From NCBI GenBank assembly GCA_026993285.1, contig JALWTZ010000243.1, positions 1 to 5,507 of the forward strand: DNA of 5,507 bases, given 5' to 3'. The stretch is from Lysobacterales bacterium (GTDB lineage: Bacteria > Pseudomonadota > Gammaproteobacteria > Xanthomonadales > S139-57). This document shows positions 1 to 5,507 of the stretch, in pieces; the first letter of the stretch is position 1; the number at the start of each line of letters is the position of its first letter. The notes beneath the pieces were generated by a model, which was not told the DNA's origin, ran no database searches, and was given only the letters and a program-made list of their open reading frames with translations. Made by a program: the position numbers and the translations under genes.

Positions 1-320
1 TGGCCCGGCGGGAAGCGGAACTGCTGGACTACGCCAACCGCACCGTGGCCAGCCTGCCGGGTTTCCGCACCATCGGCAGCGCGCCGCACAAGGCCGCCGT
101 GCTGTCTTTTGTGCTGGAGGACATCCACCCCCATGATGTGGGCACCATTCTGGACCACTTTGGTATCGCCATCCGCACCGGCCACCACTGCACCATGCCC
201 ATCCTCAAGCACTTTGGCGTGCCGGGCACGGCGCGGGCCTCCTTTGCCTGCTACAACACCGAGGCGGAAATCGACCGCCTGGCCGAGGGGCTGGAACGGG
301 CGCGGGAGATGTTCCTCTGA
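1..320 (+). CDS. sufS: SufS-type cysteine desulfurase, C-terminal part (5' end outside window)
   Basis: PLP-dependent enzyme that removes sulfur from L-cysteine as a protein-bound persulfide for cytoplasmic Fe-S cluster assembly. Only the last 105 residues are present, read in the frame starting at base 3, with stop TGA at 318-320. The active-site loop RTGHHCTMP is visible, with the persulfide-carrying Cys encoded at 189-191; this is the group II (SufS/CsdA) signature. The segment HPHDVGTILDHFGIA lies just upstream. Its second His (132-134) is 19 residues before the Cys, matching B. subtilis SufS His342/Cys361, whereas E. coli SufS has Tyr there as I recall it. That suggests a SufU-dependent enzyme, which agrees with the SufU gene two genes downstream. 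The PLP lysine lies outside the window. CsdA is the alternative, but less likely given this context. Confidence 0.93.
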   Translation, partial: ARREAELLDYANRTVASLPGFRTIGSAPHKAAVLSFVLEDIHPHDVGTILDHFGIAIRTGHHCTMPILKHFGVPGTARASFACYNTEAEIDRLAEGLERAREMFL

Positions 321-348
321 CTTCGGTCATGACAGTCACCCTGGCCCG

Positions 349-369
349 TGCGAAAATGCCCGTTTCGCA
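349..369. repeat. Perfect 7-bp inverted repeat between sufS and the cytochrome gene
   Basis: TGCGAAA (349-355) and TTTCGCA (363-369) are perfect inverted copies separated by 7 bases (ATGCCCG). The repeat lies in the only intergenic gap of the + strand cluster, 28 bases after the sufS stop and 8 bases before the cytochrome Shine-Dalgarno sequence (AGGA, 378-381). No T-run follows, so it is not an obvious intrinsic terminator. It could be an operator, or an mRNA hairpin that sets the relative expression of the two genes. The symmetry is seen directly; any function is inference. Confidence 0.4.
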
Positions 370-387
370 AGATCATCAGGAAAACCC

Positions 388-1020
388 ATGAAAATCTGGT
401 TGCTGGTATTTTTGCCCTGGTGGGCCTGGGCGCAGCCTGCCGATGAGCTGGACGCCAAACTGCTACAGCACTACCAACAGTTACAACAGGATGAAACGGC
501 GCGGGAAGCCGCCATTCGCAAGGGGCGGGAGCGGGCCGTATTGTGTGCCTATTGTCATGGCAAAGACGGCAATGGCGGAAAGGGCGATATTCCCATACTG
601 GCCGGGCAGAACCCCCTGTATCTGGTGCACCAGCTGGAACGCTTCGCCAGTGGTCAGCGCAAGCGCTTCGTCATGGAAAAACTGGCCCAGAATCTGGATC
701 ATGAGGAAAAGATCCATCTTTCCCTCTACTACGCCAGCATTGCCCAGAAGCCGGCAGCTTTCGATGCGGAAAAGGCCCGCGCCGGTCAAGCCCTGTTTGC
801 CAGCCACTGTACGGTTTGTCATGGCGAGCGGGGCATGGGTCAGAAAGGTTTTGCCCGTATTGCCGGGCAAAAGCCCGAGTATGTGAAAAACACCCTGCTG
901 AACTTCCGCAAGGACGGTGAAAAGCGCTTCAGCCCGGAAATGCAGGCCATCACCAAGACCCTGAGCGAACAGGAACTGGAGCAGATCGCCCATTACGTGG
1001 CCAGCCTGGGGCAGCCATGA
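388..1020 (+). CDS. Secreted diheme cytochrome c, cytochrome c4 family
   Basis: A 210-residue protein predicted to be exported and to carry two covalent c-type hemes for periplasmic electron transfer, typically to a terminal oxidase or between respiratory complexes in the c4 family. Residues 1-15 form a short signal peptide with a hydrophobic, Trp-rich core ending in A-W-A, with likely cleavage before Gln16. Residues 19-50 are a Gln/Glu/Arg-rich helical stretch longer than the usual c4 N-terminus. Heme motifs CAYCH (53-57) and CTVCH (141-145) each head a cytochrome c fold, and Met96 and Met185 sit where the axial ligands should be. ILAGQNPLYLVHQL and RIAGQKPEYVKNTL are c4-like repeats in the two halves. 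The ATG at 388 is chosen because AGGA lies 6 bases upstream and the signal peptide begins there. The stop overlaps the next start (ATGA). The partner proteins are unknown. Confidence 0.93.
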   Translation: MKIWLLVFLPWWAWAQPADELDAKLLQHYQQLQQDETAREAAIRKGRERAVLCAYCHGKDGNGGKGDIPILAGQNPLYLVHQLERFASGQRKRFVMEKLAQNLDHEEKIHLSLYYASIAQKPAAFDAEKARAGQALFASHCTVCHGERGMGQKGFARIAGQKPEYVKNTLLNFRKDGEKRFSPEMQAITKTLSEQELEQIAHYVASLGQP

Positions 1021-1460
1021 GCGCGCTGAAAAAGCTCTACCAGCAGGCCATTCTCAAGCACAACCGTGAACCGGAAAACTTCGGTGCCCTGCAGGCACCC
1101 ACCCACCAGGCCCGTGGCCTGAACGCCCTCTGTGGCGACGATTTGACCGTGCAGCTGAAGCTGGAGAACGAGCGTATTGCCGACATCGCCTTTCAGGGCG
1201 ATGCCTGCGCCATCAGCATGGCTTCCGCCTCGTTGATGACCAGCCTGATGCGCGGCAAGCACAGGGACGAAGCCCTGCGGGCCTTTGCCGCCTTCGAGCA
1301 GCTGATGGCCGGGGAGATCGAGGAAAGTCCGCTGTTGGGCGAAGCCAATGTACTGGCCGGTGTACGGGCCTTTCCCGCCCGGATCAAATCCGCCCGCCTG
1401 CCCTGGCACGCCCTGCGCGCGGCCCTGCAGGGCGAGGCCCAGGTCAGCACCGAAACATGA
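1017..1460 (+). CDS. sufU: SufU-type Fe-S scaffold / sulfur acceptor with third Cys ligand replaced by Ser
   Basis: A 147-residue member of the IscU/NifU N-terminal fold, SufU branch. SufU accepts persulfide sulfur from SufS through a zinc-bound Cys. Family marks are LYQQAILKHNREPENFG (7-23), NALCGDD with Cys39 and Asp41 (36-42), GDACAISMASASLMTSLM (61-78) with Cys64, and the SufU-type insertion before GVRAFPARIK. B. subtilis SufU ligands are Cys41, Asp43, Cys66 and Cys128. The first three align here, but the fourth position is Ser125 (TCC, 1389-1391) in ARIKSARLPWHAL, where the family normally has Cys. The His of IscU next to this Cys is also absent, as usual for SufU. The start ATG lies in the cytochrome stop (ATGA), with GGGG at 1008-1011 as a possible ribosome binding site. 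Family assignment is firm; function with the Ser is uncertain. Confidence 0.9.
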   Translation: MSALKKLYQQAILKHNREPENFGALQAPTHQARGLNALCGDDLTVQLKLENERIADIAFQGDACAISMASASLMTSLMRGKHRDEALRAFAAFEQLMAGEIEESPLLGEANVLAGVRAFPARIKSARLPWHALRAALQGEAQVSTET

Positions 1461-2581
1461 GTGCTCTGGCACGCGATACCCACTGGCGCTGGGTGGACAG
1501 CCAGGAAGAACTGGCCGCGCTGCTGCGGGCACTGGAAGCGGCGGATGTGGTGGCGCTGGATACGGAATTCATGCGCGAGCGCACCTACCGGCCGCAACTG
1601 GCGTTGCTGCAGTGCCAGACCGGCGAACAGACCTGGCTGGTGGATACGACCGTGGCACTGGATTTTTCCCCGTTGCAGGCCTGGCTCGAGGGGCCCGCGC
1701 TCAAGGTATTGCACAGTTGCCGCGAGGACCTGGAGGTGCTGGCCCAGGCATTGGCACCCATGGCCTGGCCGGTCTGGGACACGCAACTGGCGGAGGCCTT
1801 TCTCGGTGGTCCCCTGCAACTGAGCTACCAGAAAATAGTGGAGCAATACACCGGCATCACCCTGGCCAAGGGCGAGACCCGTTCCAACTGGCTGCAACGA
1901 CCACTGAGCGAGGCCCAGTGCCGCTATGCCGCCGAAGATGTCATCTGGCTGCCGCAAATCCAGCGGCAACAGGCGGAGAAACTGCGTCAGCTACAACGAC
2001 TGGGCTGGTTCGAGCAGGACATGTGCGCACTGCTTGCGGAAGCCAGCCAACCTGCCGATACAACCCGCCTGCATCTGGCCTTTCGTTCAGCATCCGAGCT
2101 GGATACCGCCAGCCTGCGCCGCTTGCGCGATCTGCTGCACTGGCGGGAACAGATGGCCGTTAAGCGTGATCTGCCACGCAGTTTTATCCTGAAAAATGAC
2201 GTGCTTTTCAATCTGGCCTGCAAGCCACCGGCCAATCGACAGGCACTGCAGGCTTTGCAACTCCATCCGGCCTTTTTGCGCCATCATGGCGATGACCTGC
2301 TGGATGTGGTTCATGGCCAGAGTCCCTATGCACTGGCAGATGAACCGGCTACCCCGCTGGTTCCGTTCAACCGGCCGGAAGACAAAAAAGCCTTGCAACA
2401 GTTGCGGGAACAGCTGCGGAACATTGCCCAGGGGCTGCAACTGGAAATGGCCCTGCTGGGCACCCGCAAGGATATGGAACGTTATCTACGCTGGCAGCGC
2501 GGGGAAGTGGAGCATCCTGGCCGGCTGGGGCAGGGATGGCGTCAGGATCTGTTGAAAGGGGTGTCAACAGCGGGTATTTGA
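1457..2581 (+). CDS. rnd: Ribonuclease D (3'-5' exoribonuclease, DEDDy family)
   Basis: A 374-residue enzyme, essentially the length of E. coli RNase D, that trims 3' ends of tRNA precursors and other small RNAs in the cytoplasm using two metal ions. The exonuclease domain (about 10-180) holds all DEDDy residues: Asp35 and Glu37 in LDTEFMRERTY, Asp91 in HSCREDLEVL, and Tyr157 and Asp161 in CRYAAEDVIWL. The HRDC domain covers about 216-296 (LHWREQMAVKRDLPRSFIL). A second HRDC-like region follows (about 300-372) with LLGTRKDMERYL and GWRQDLLKG. The ATG overlaps the sufU stop as ATGA and has no strong Shine-Dalgarno sequence of its own, so translation is probably coupled to sufU. It is in the same apparent operon as the cytochrome and SufU, and convergent with the downstream GGDEF gene after 4 bases. 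Confidence 0.97.
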   Translation: MSALARDTHWRWVDSQEELAALLRALEAADVVALDTEFMRERTYRPQLALLQCQTGEQTWLVDTTVALDFSPLQAWLEGPALKVLHSCREDLEVLAQALAPMAWPVWDTQLAEAFLGGPLQLSYQKIVEQYTGITLAKGETRSNWLQRPLSEAQCRYAAEDVIWLPQIQRQQAEKLRQLQRLGWFEQDMCALLAEASQPADTTRLHLAFRSASELDTASLRRLRDLLHWREQMAVKRDLPRSFILKNDVLFNLACKPPANRQALQALQLHPAFLRHHGDDLLDVVHGQSPYALADEPATPLVPFNRPEDKKALQQLREQLRNIAQGLQLEMALLGTRKDMERYLRWQRGEVEHPGRLGQGWRQDLLKGVSTAGI

Positions 2582-2585
2582 CCCG
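2571..2585. other. Small hairpin at the convergent rnd / cyclase 3' ends
   Basis: CGGGT (2571-2575) pairs with ACCCG (2581-2585) around a 5-base loop and spans the rnd stop codon and the whole 4-base gap to the opposing stop codon. A second short inverted pair, GTTGA (2551-2555) / TCAAC (2564-2568), lies just before it. Neither has a T-run, so neither is a standard intrinsic terminator. They may mark RNA 3' ends or be chance. No other terminator candidate is seen at this junction. Confidence 0.25.
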
Positions 2586-3482
2586 TCAGGCCGAAGCCAT
2601 GTGCAGGGTACCACCCTTGAGCTTGGCCGTGTACATGTGCCGGTCGACCAGCTGAACCAGCTCCGGCAGGCTGTTGGAATGGTCGGGGTAGATCGCACAA
2701 CCGGCACTGGCACTGATTTTCAAGGCATGCCCATGCACTTTCATGGGTTGTTCGATGCGTTCCAGCAGCTCTTCCGCCACCAGTCTGACCCGTTCGAAGC
2801 GTGGCTTGTGACCGGACAGGTCGAGAAAGACCAGAAATTCGTCACCACCCATGCGAATGGCCAGATCTTCATTACGCAAGCGTTGTTGTATGCGCTGGGC
2901 GACTATTTTCAGTACTTCATCTCCGACGGCATGGCCATGGGTATCGTTGACGGGCTTGAACTGGTCCAGATCCAGGTAGATCAGGCCGATGCTGGACCAA
3001 TGGTGGATGGGGCCAGCTTCCAGGTCACAGAGCAGGTGAAAATAGCGTCGGTTATACAGGCCGGTCAAGCTGTCTGTATTGGAATGGGTTTCCAGCTCCT
3101 CGAAGGATTGCTGGACCGGAGTGAAATCCTGAATGGTGGCCACGCCAAAGACCGTCTGCTCGATTTCCACGGTGGAAATGGTGATCCTGGCGTGAAAATC
3201 CCGACCATCTGCCGTTCGGCAGAGCATGCTGCCCCGCGTCATCATGGGCTTGGGTGAGGATTTTTTGTCGATAAAGTTTTGGACCAGTCTTTCATGCTGG
3301 TCACCCGGCATGGATTGTGCCATCAGATCCGGCAGTTTCCTGTCAACCAGCCCCCCTTCTTCATAGCCAAAAAGCCGGTGTGCCGAACGGTTGGCGAAAA
3401 CGATTCTGGAATCCCGATCAACCATGACAATGGCATCACCCAAGCTGTCGAGAAATTGGCTGATAGGAGCGAATGGGTTCAT
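2586..3482 (-). CDS. PAS-GGDEF diguanylate cyclase
   Basis: A 298-residue cytoplasmic protein predicted to make cyclic di-GMP from two GTP, the second messenger that usually shifts cells from swimming to surface life. The N-terminal PAS sensor domain (about 8-122) begins FLDSLGDAIVMVDRD and ends in FGVATIQDFT. The GGDEF domain (about 135-295) has NTDSLTGLYNRRYF (135-148), metal-binding Asp171 in YLDLDQFK, DTHGHAVGDEVL (180-191) and an intact GGDEF motif (212-216). An RxxD product-inhibition site (Arg203-Asp206) lies five residues before the motif. No transmembrane segment or EAL domain is seen. The ATG at 3482 is the only start after an in-frame stop, although no good Shine-Dalgarno sequence precedes it. 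It lies 55 bases downstream of fliJ on the same strand, and its base composition looks somewhat more AT-rich than its neighbours. The PAS ligand cannot be told from sequence. Confidence 0.94.
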   Translation of the reverse strand: MNPFAPISQFLDSLGDAIVMVDRDSRIVFANRSAHRLFGYEEGGLVDRKLPDLMAQSMPGDQHERLVQNFIDKKSSPKPMMTRGSMLCRTADGRDFHARITISTVEIEQTVFGVATIQDFTPVQQSFEELETHSNTDSLTGLYNRRYFHLLCDLEAGPIHHWSSIGLIYLDLDQFKPVNDTHGHAVGDEVLKIVAQRIQQRLRNEDLAIRMGGDEFLVFLDLSGHKPRFERVRLVAEELLERIEQPMKVHGHALKISASAGCAIYPDHSNSLPELVQLVDRHMYTAKLKGGTLHMASA

Positions 3483-3494
3483 CCAGATACGCTT

Positions 3495-3514
3495 TGTGAA
3501 TAAAAAATATCACA
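3495..3514. promoter_or_regulatory. Dyad TGTGA-N10-TCACA upstream of the cyclase gene
   Basis: Five-base inverted arms TGTGA (3495-3499) and TCACA (3510-3514) flank a 10-base all-A/T spacer. The half-sites resemble those of CRP, but CRP sites have a 6-base spacer, so this is not a normal CRP site. The dyad lies between the candidate -10 element and the start codon of the cyclase, a position suited to a repressor. Short arms mean chance is quite possible. Confidence 0.25.
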
Positions 3515-3540
3515 TTATCATGGACTTATGAGAATGTCTA
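3514..3540 (-). promoter_or_regulatory. Candidate sigma-70-like promoter for the diguanylate cyclase
   Basis: On the - strand, TAGACA (3540-3535; five of six bases match TTGACA) is followed after 15 bases by GATAAT (3519-3514; five of six match TATAAT). A start site near 3507 would leave a leader of about 25 bases. The spacer is shorter than the ideal 17, and AT-rich sequence gives such matches easily. If real, the cyclase can be transcribed separately from fliHIJ. No sigma-28 flagellar promoter was recognised in the gap. Confidence 0.3.
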
Positions 3541-3999
3541 TTTTTTGTACATTTTGTTGGATAAGTCGCCATGGCGCTTGCGGGCAGCCATTTCATCCAT
3601 CTGTTTCTGTGCCTGTTTTTCCCGGGTGCGGTTTTCGCCATGCGCCATGCGACCCTGTGCCTTCTCCAGTGCCTTGAAGCGCTGATGCATTTCCAGGAAA
3701 GCCTGGCGTTTCTGTTCACAGCGTGCATCGGCGGCCTGCAGGGCCTGTTCCTGTTGCTCGATAGCCTGCTGCAGCTTGTAGACAAATTCCTGAAAGCCAC
3801 CCAACTGGGCCATGGATGTGGCCGGGCCGGGGCGGTTGTGGTGCAGTCGGTATTCTTCGAAATGCATGCGCAGCAGGCCCAGGGTGGCATCCAGCCGGTT
3901 TCTTTCCTGCCGGGCCTCATTCAGGGCATGAGCCGCCTGCTCCCGCTTGTGGGAAGCAATGCGAATCAGGCTTTTCATTCGCTGGCTGCGTGTACTCAT
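3538..3999 (-). CDS. fliJ: Flagellar export protein FliJ
   Basis: A 153-residue soluble protein, close to the usual length of about 147. FliJ forms a coiled-coil stalk in the FliI ATPase ring, resembling the F1 gamma subunit, contacts FlhA and helps deliver export substrates. Sequence conservation in this family is weak, so the call rests on position and shape. A long charged helix (about 5-54) and a second Gln/Glu/Lys-rich helix (about 70-143) are joined by a Pro/Gly-containing turn, and the second helix opens with the FliJ-like segment GGFQEFVYKLQQAIEQQEQA. The C-terminus is basic (NKMYKK). The start at 3999 is chosen because ATGA overlaps the fliI stop; an ATG seven codons further in (MKSLIRIA) is the alternative. 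Translation is probably coupled to fliI. Confidence 0.9.
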   Translation of the reverse strand: MSTRSQRMKSLIRIASHKREQAAHALNEARQERNRLDATLGLLRMHFEEYRLHHNRPGPATSMAQLGGFQEFVYKLQQAIEQQEQALQAADARCEQKRQAFLEMHQRFKALEKAQGRMAHGENRTREKQAQKQMDEMAARKRHGDLSNKMYKK

Positions 4000-5339
4000 G
4001 GGCCCGTGCCGGCAAACAGTTGCTGTAATTGTTGTACGCTTTCCTGCCAGCTGCAAGCCTGATGCATGGGCTGGCGCAGATAGTCGAGCAGGGCCGGGCG
4101 CATGCGGATGGCTTCATCCACTTGCGGGTCGGAACCCGGCTGATAAGCACCCACGGTGATCAGGTCGGCATTGGCCTGATAGACCGACGACAGGCGGCGG
4201 AACTGGCGGGCGGCCTGCTTGTGGGTATCGTCGGTGATGACTTCCATCAAGCGGCTGATGGAGGCATCCACATCCACTGCCGGGTAGACGCCCTGTTCGG
4301 CCAGGCTGCGGGAGAGCACCACATGGCCGTCGAGGATGGCGCGGGCCGCGTCCACAATGGGGTCTTGCTGGTCGTCACCTTCGGCCAGTACCGTGTAGAT
4401 ACCGGTGATGGAACCACCATTATCCAGTGTGCCGGCCCGTTCCACCAGCCTGGGCAGCTGGGCGAAAACCGAGGGTGTGTAGCCGCGGGTGGCTGGGGGT
4501 TCGCCAATGGCCAGGGAGATTTCCCGCTGGGCCTGGGCAAAGCGGGTGAGGGAATCCAGCAACAGCAATACCTGCTTGCCCTGGTCGCGGAAATATTCGG
4601 CCACGGTGGTGGCCATCAAGGCACCGTGCAGGCGCATCAGTGGCGGCAGGTCGGCGGGGGCGGCCACCACTACCGCCTTTTTCATCCCGGCCTCACCCAG
4701 GTTTTCGCGGATGAATTCCTGTACCTCCCGACCCCGTTCACCCACCAGCCCCACCACGACCACATCCGCGGCGGTGAAGCGGGCGATCATGCCCATGAGC
4801 ACGCTCTTGCCCACGCCGGAGCCGGCCATCAGGCCGATACGTTGACCCTGCCCCACGCTGAGCAGGCCATTGAGCGCACGGATGCCGGTATCCAGTGGCT
4901 GGCGGATGGGCGGGCGGGTCAGCGGGTTGATTTCCTGACCGTTGAGGGGCATCCAGCGATCCACTTCCAAGGCGGGGCCGCCGTCCATGGGTTGACCGGC
5001 CGCGTTGATGACCCGGCCCAGCATGGCCTGACCCACCCCCACGCGGTACAAGCCGGACTGGGGCAGTACCCGTGCACCGGGCGTGATCCCTTCCACCGCG
5101 CCCACCGGCATCAGGTAGAGCCGGTTTTCGGCAAAACCCACCACTTCGGCTTCCACGCAGTGGTCACCGGATTCCACCAGACAGCGCCCGCCCACGGGCA
5201 ACTCGCAGCCGGCGACTTCCAGGGTCAGCCCGACCATGCGTACCACCTTGCCGCTGGCCAGCAGTTGCGGTGGGTGTTCCGGGCGGTTTTCCCATTGCTT
5301 GAGTCGCTGGCGTATCTCCGGGTTACGCGGGCTGATCAT
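3996..5339 (-). CDS. fliI: Flagellum-specific ATP synthase / export ATPase FliI
   Basis: A 447-residue ATPase (E. coli FliI has 457) that works at the cytoplasmic face of the flagellar type III export gate, related to F1 beta. An N-terminal beta-barrel domain (about 25-95) is followed by RPPIRQPLDTGIRALNGLL (142-160), Walker A AGSGVGKS with Lys178 (172-179), catalytic Glu201 in GERGREV, Walker B LLLLDSLTR with Asp262 (258-265), and the FliI/type III ATPase signature GEPPATRGYTPSVFAQLPRL (279-298). The C-terminal helical part contains VYQANADLITVGAY. All key residues are intact. The start at 5339 has GGAAGA 5 bases upstream, while the in-frame ATG at 5357 (six residues longer) has no ribosome binding site. 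The 5' end overlaps fliH by 17 bases and the 3' end overlaps fliJ by 4. Confidence 0.97.
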   Translation of the reverse strand: MISPRNPEIRQRLKQWENRPEHPPQLLASGKVVRMVGLTLEVAGCELPVGGRCLVESGDHCVEAEVVGFAENRLYLMPVGAVEGITPGARVLPQSGLYRVGVGQAMLGRVINAAGQPMDGGPALEVDRWMPLNGQEINPLTRPPIRQPLDTGIRALNGLLSVGQGQRIGLMAGSGVGKSVLMGMIARFTAADVVVVGLVGERGREVQEFIRENLGEAGMKKAVVVAAPADLPPLMRLHGALMATTVAEYFRDQGKQVLLLLDSLTRFAQAQREISLAIGEPPATRGYTPSVFAQLPRLVERAGTLDNGGSITGIYTVLAEGDDQQDPIVDAARAILDGHVVLSRSLAEQGVYPAVDVDASISRLMEVITDDTHKQAARQFRRLSSVYQANADLITVGAYQPGSDPQVDEAIRMRPALLDYLRQPMHQACSWQESVQQLQQLFAGTGP

Positions 5340-5507
5340 GGGGGTCTTCCGGCTCATCCAGTGCGGTACGACGGTCACCCAGGAAGGCGGTGATGAGCTG
5401 ATCCAGCCGCTTGTCCAGGCGGGCATCGACCTGGGCATCCTCGGCTTTGATCAGGCAGTCGCCGCGTTTCAGGCCGGGTTCGGACTGGATGACCCAGCGA
5501 TCTCCCC
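5323..5507 (-). CDS. fliH: Flagellar assembly protein FliH, C-terminal end (5' part outside window)
   Basis: The last 60 residues of a protein read in the frame starting at 5505, with stop TAA at 5325-5323. FliH binds and restrains FliI and anchors it to the C-ring. The visible part has the FliH/YscL C-terminal pattern: DRWVIQSEPGLKRGDCLIK, where a Trp and a Gly-x-Cys-like strand are typical, then AQVDARLDKRLDQLITAFLG, matching the family's 'iDa...tRl..l' helix. It ends in a short acidic, proline-containing tail (LDEPEDPHDQPA) that runs 17 bases into fliI. Position directly upstream of fliI supports the call. The N-terminal coiled coil is outside the window. Confidence 0.85.
   Translation of the reverse strand, partial: GDRWVIQSEPGLKRGDCLIKAEDAQVDARLDKRLDQLITAFLGDRRTALDEPEDPHDQPA
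5345..5350 (-). promoter_or_regulatory. Shine-Dalgarno sequence deciding the fliI start
   Basis: GGAAGA read on the - strand ends 5 bases before the ATG at 5339 and lies inside the end of fliH. The other in-frame ATG (5357) is not preceded by a purine-rich site, so this element favours the shorter FliI. Confidence 0.6.

Noticed and set aside
109..387. Upstream in-frame extension of the cytochrome reading frame into sufS
   Set aside because: It overlaps the conserved SufS active-site region in another frame, and the signal peptide and Shine-Dalgarno sequence place the start at 388.
1193..1969. Long - strand frame antisense to sufU and rnd
   Set aside because: It covers two genes with clear family motifs on the other strand and shows no recognisable domain.
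3495..3514. CRP binding site
   Set aside because: The arms match TGTGA/TCACA but the spacer is 10 bases rather than 6, so it was kept only as an unassigned dyad.
3500..3551. Intrinsic terminator after fliJ
   Set aside because: T-runs are present on the - strand, but no GC-rich stem precedes them; the only possible pairing is a long-range A/T stem.
3571..4062. 163-codon + strand frame opposite fliJ with a membrane-protein-like, Leu/Phe-rich start
   Set aside because: The complement of a Gln/Lys/Glu-rich coiled coil naturally gives Leu/Phe/Cys-rich sequence, and the FliJ reading has the expected length, overlap and strand.
4029..5393. 454-codon open frame on the + strand opposite fliI
   Set aside because: It lies entirely antisense to a fully conserved FliI and has a His/Gly/Ala-rich, domain-free translation typical of a GC-rich complement frame.
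5340..5438. Longer FliI N-terminus starting at 5438 or 5357
   Set aside because: This stretch is read in another frame as the conserved FliH C-terminus, and only the ATG at 5339 has a ribosome binding site at good distance.

Overview
The window looks like chromosomal DNA from a flagellated, fairly GC-rich gammaproteobacterium. This assignment is an inference from the FliH/FliI/FliJ set, a full-length E. coli-type RNase D and a cytochrome c4-type protein. No mobile element, tRNA, rRNA or CRISPR array is visible, and genes fill almost every base.

Left half, + strand (1-2581): the 3' end of a SufS cysteine desulfurase, a 67-base gap with a perfect inverted repeat, a secreted diheme cytochrome c (c4 family), a SufU-type Fe-S scaffold or sulfur-acceptor protein, and RNase D. 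The cytochrome/SufU and SufU/RNase D junctions are both 4-base ATGA overlaps, so these three genes are probably translated from one mRNA, perhaps as the tail of a suf operon.

Right half, - strand (5507 down to 2586): the 3' end of fliH, then fliI (export ATPase), fliJ (export chaperone / ATPase stalk) and a PAS-GGDEF diguanylate cyclase. fliH and fliI overlap by 17 bases, and fliI and fliJ by 4 (ATGA). A 55-base AT-rich gap with a candidate promoter and a dyad separates fliJ from the cyclase. The cyclase and rnd converge with only 4 bases between their stop codons.

The flagellar genes are ordinary members of the type III export apparatus. The less ordinary part is the suf side. A periplasmic electron-transfer protein sits between sufS and sufU, and the SufU has Ser in place of its third conserved Cys ligand, while the SufS keeps the His that in Gram-positive SufS swaps onto the SufU zinc. 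I see no clearly new system. The sufS-cytochrome-sufU-rnd cluster and the altered SufU are the best leads.
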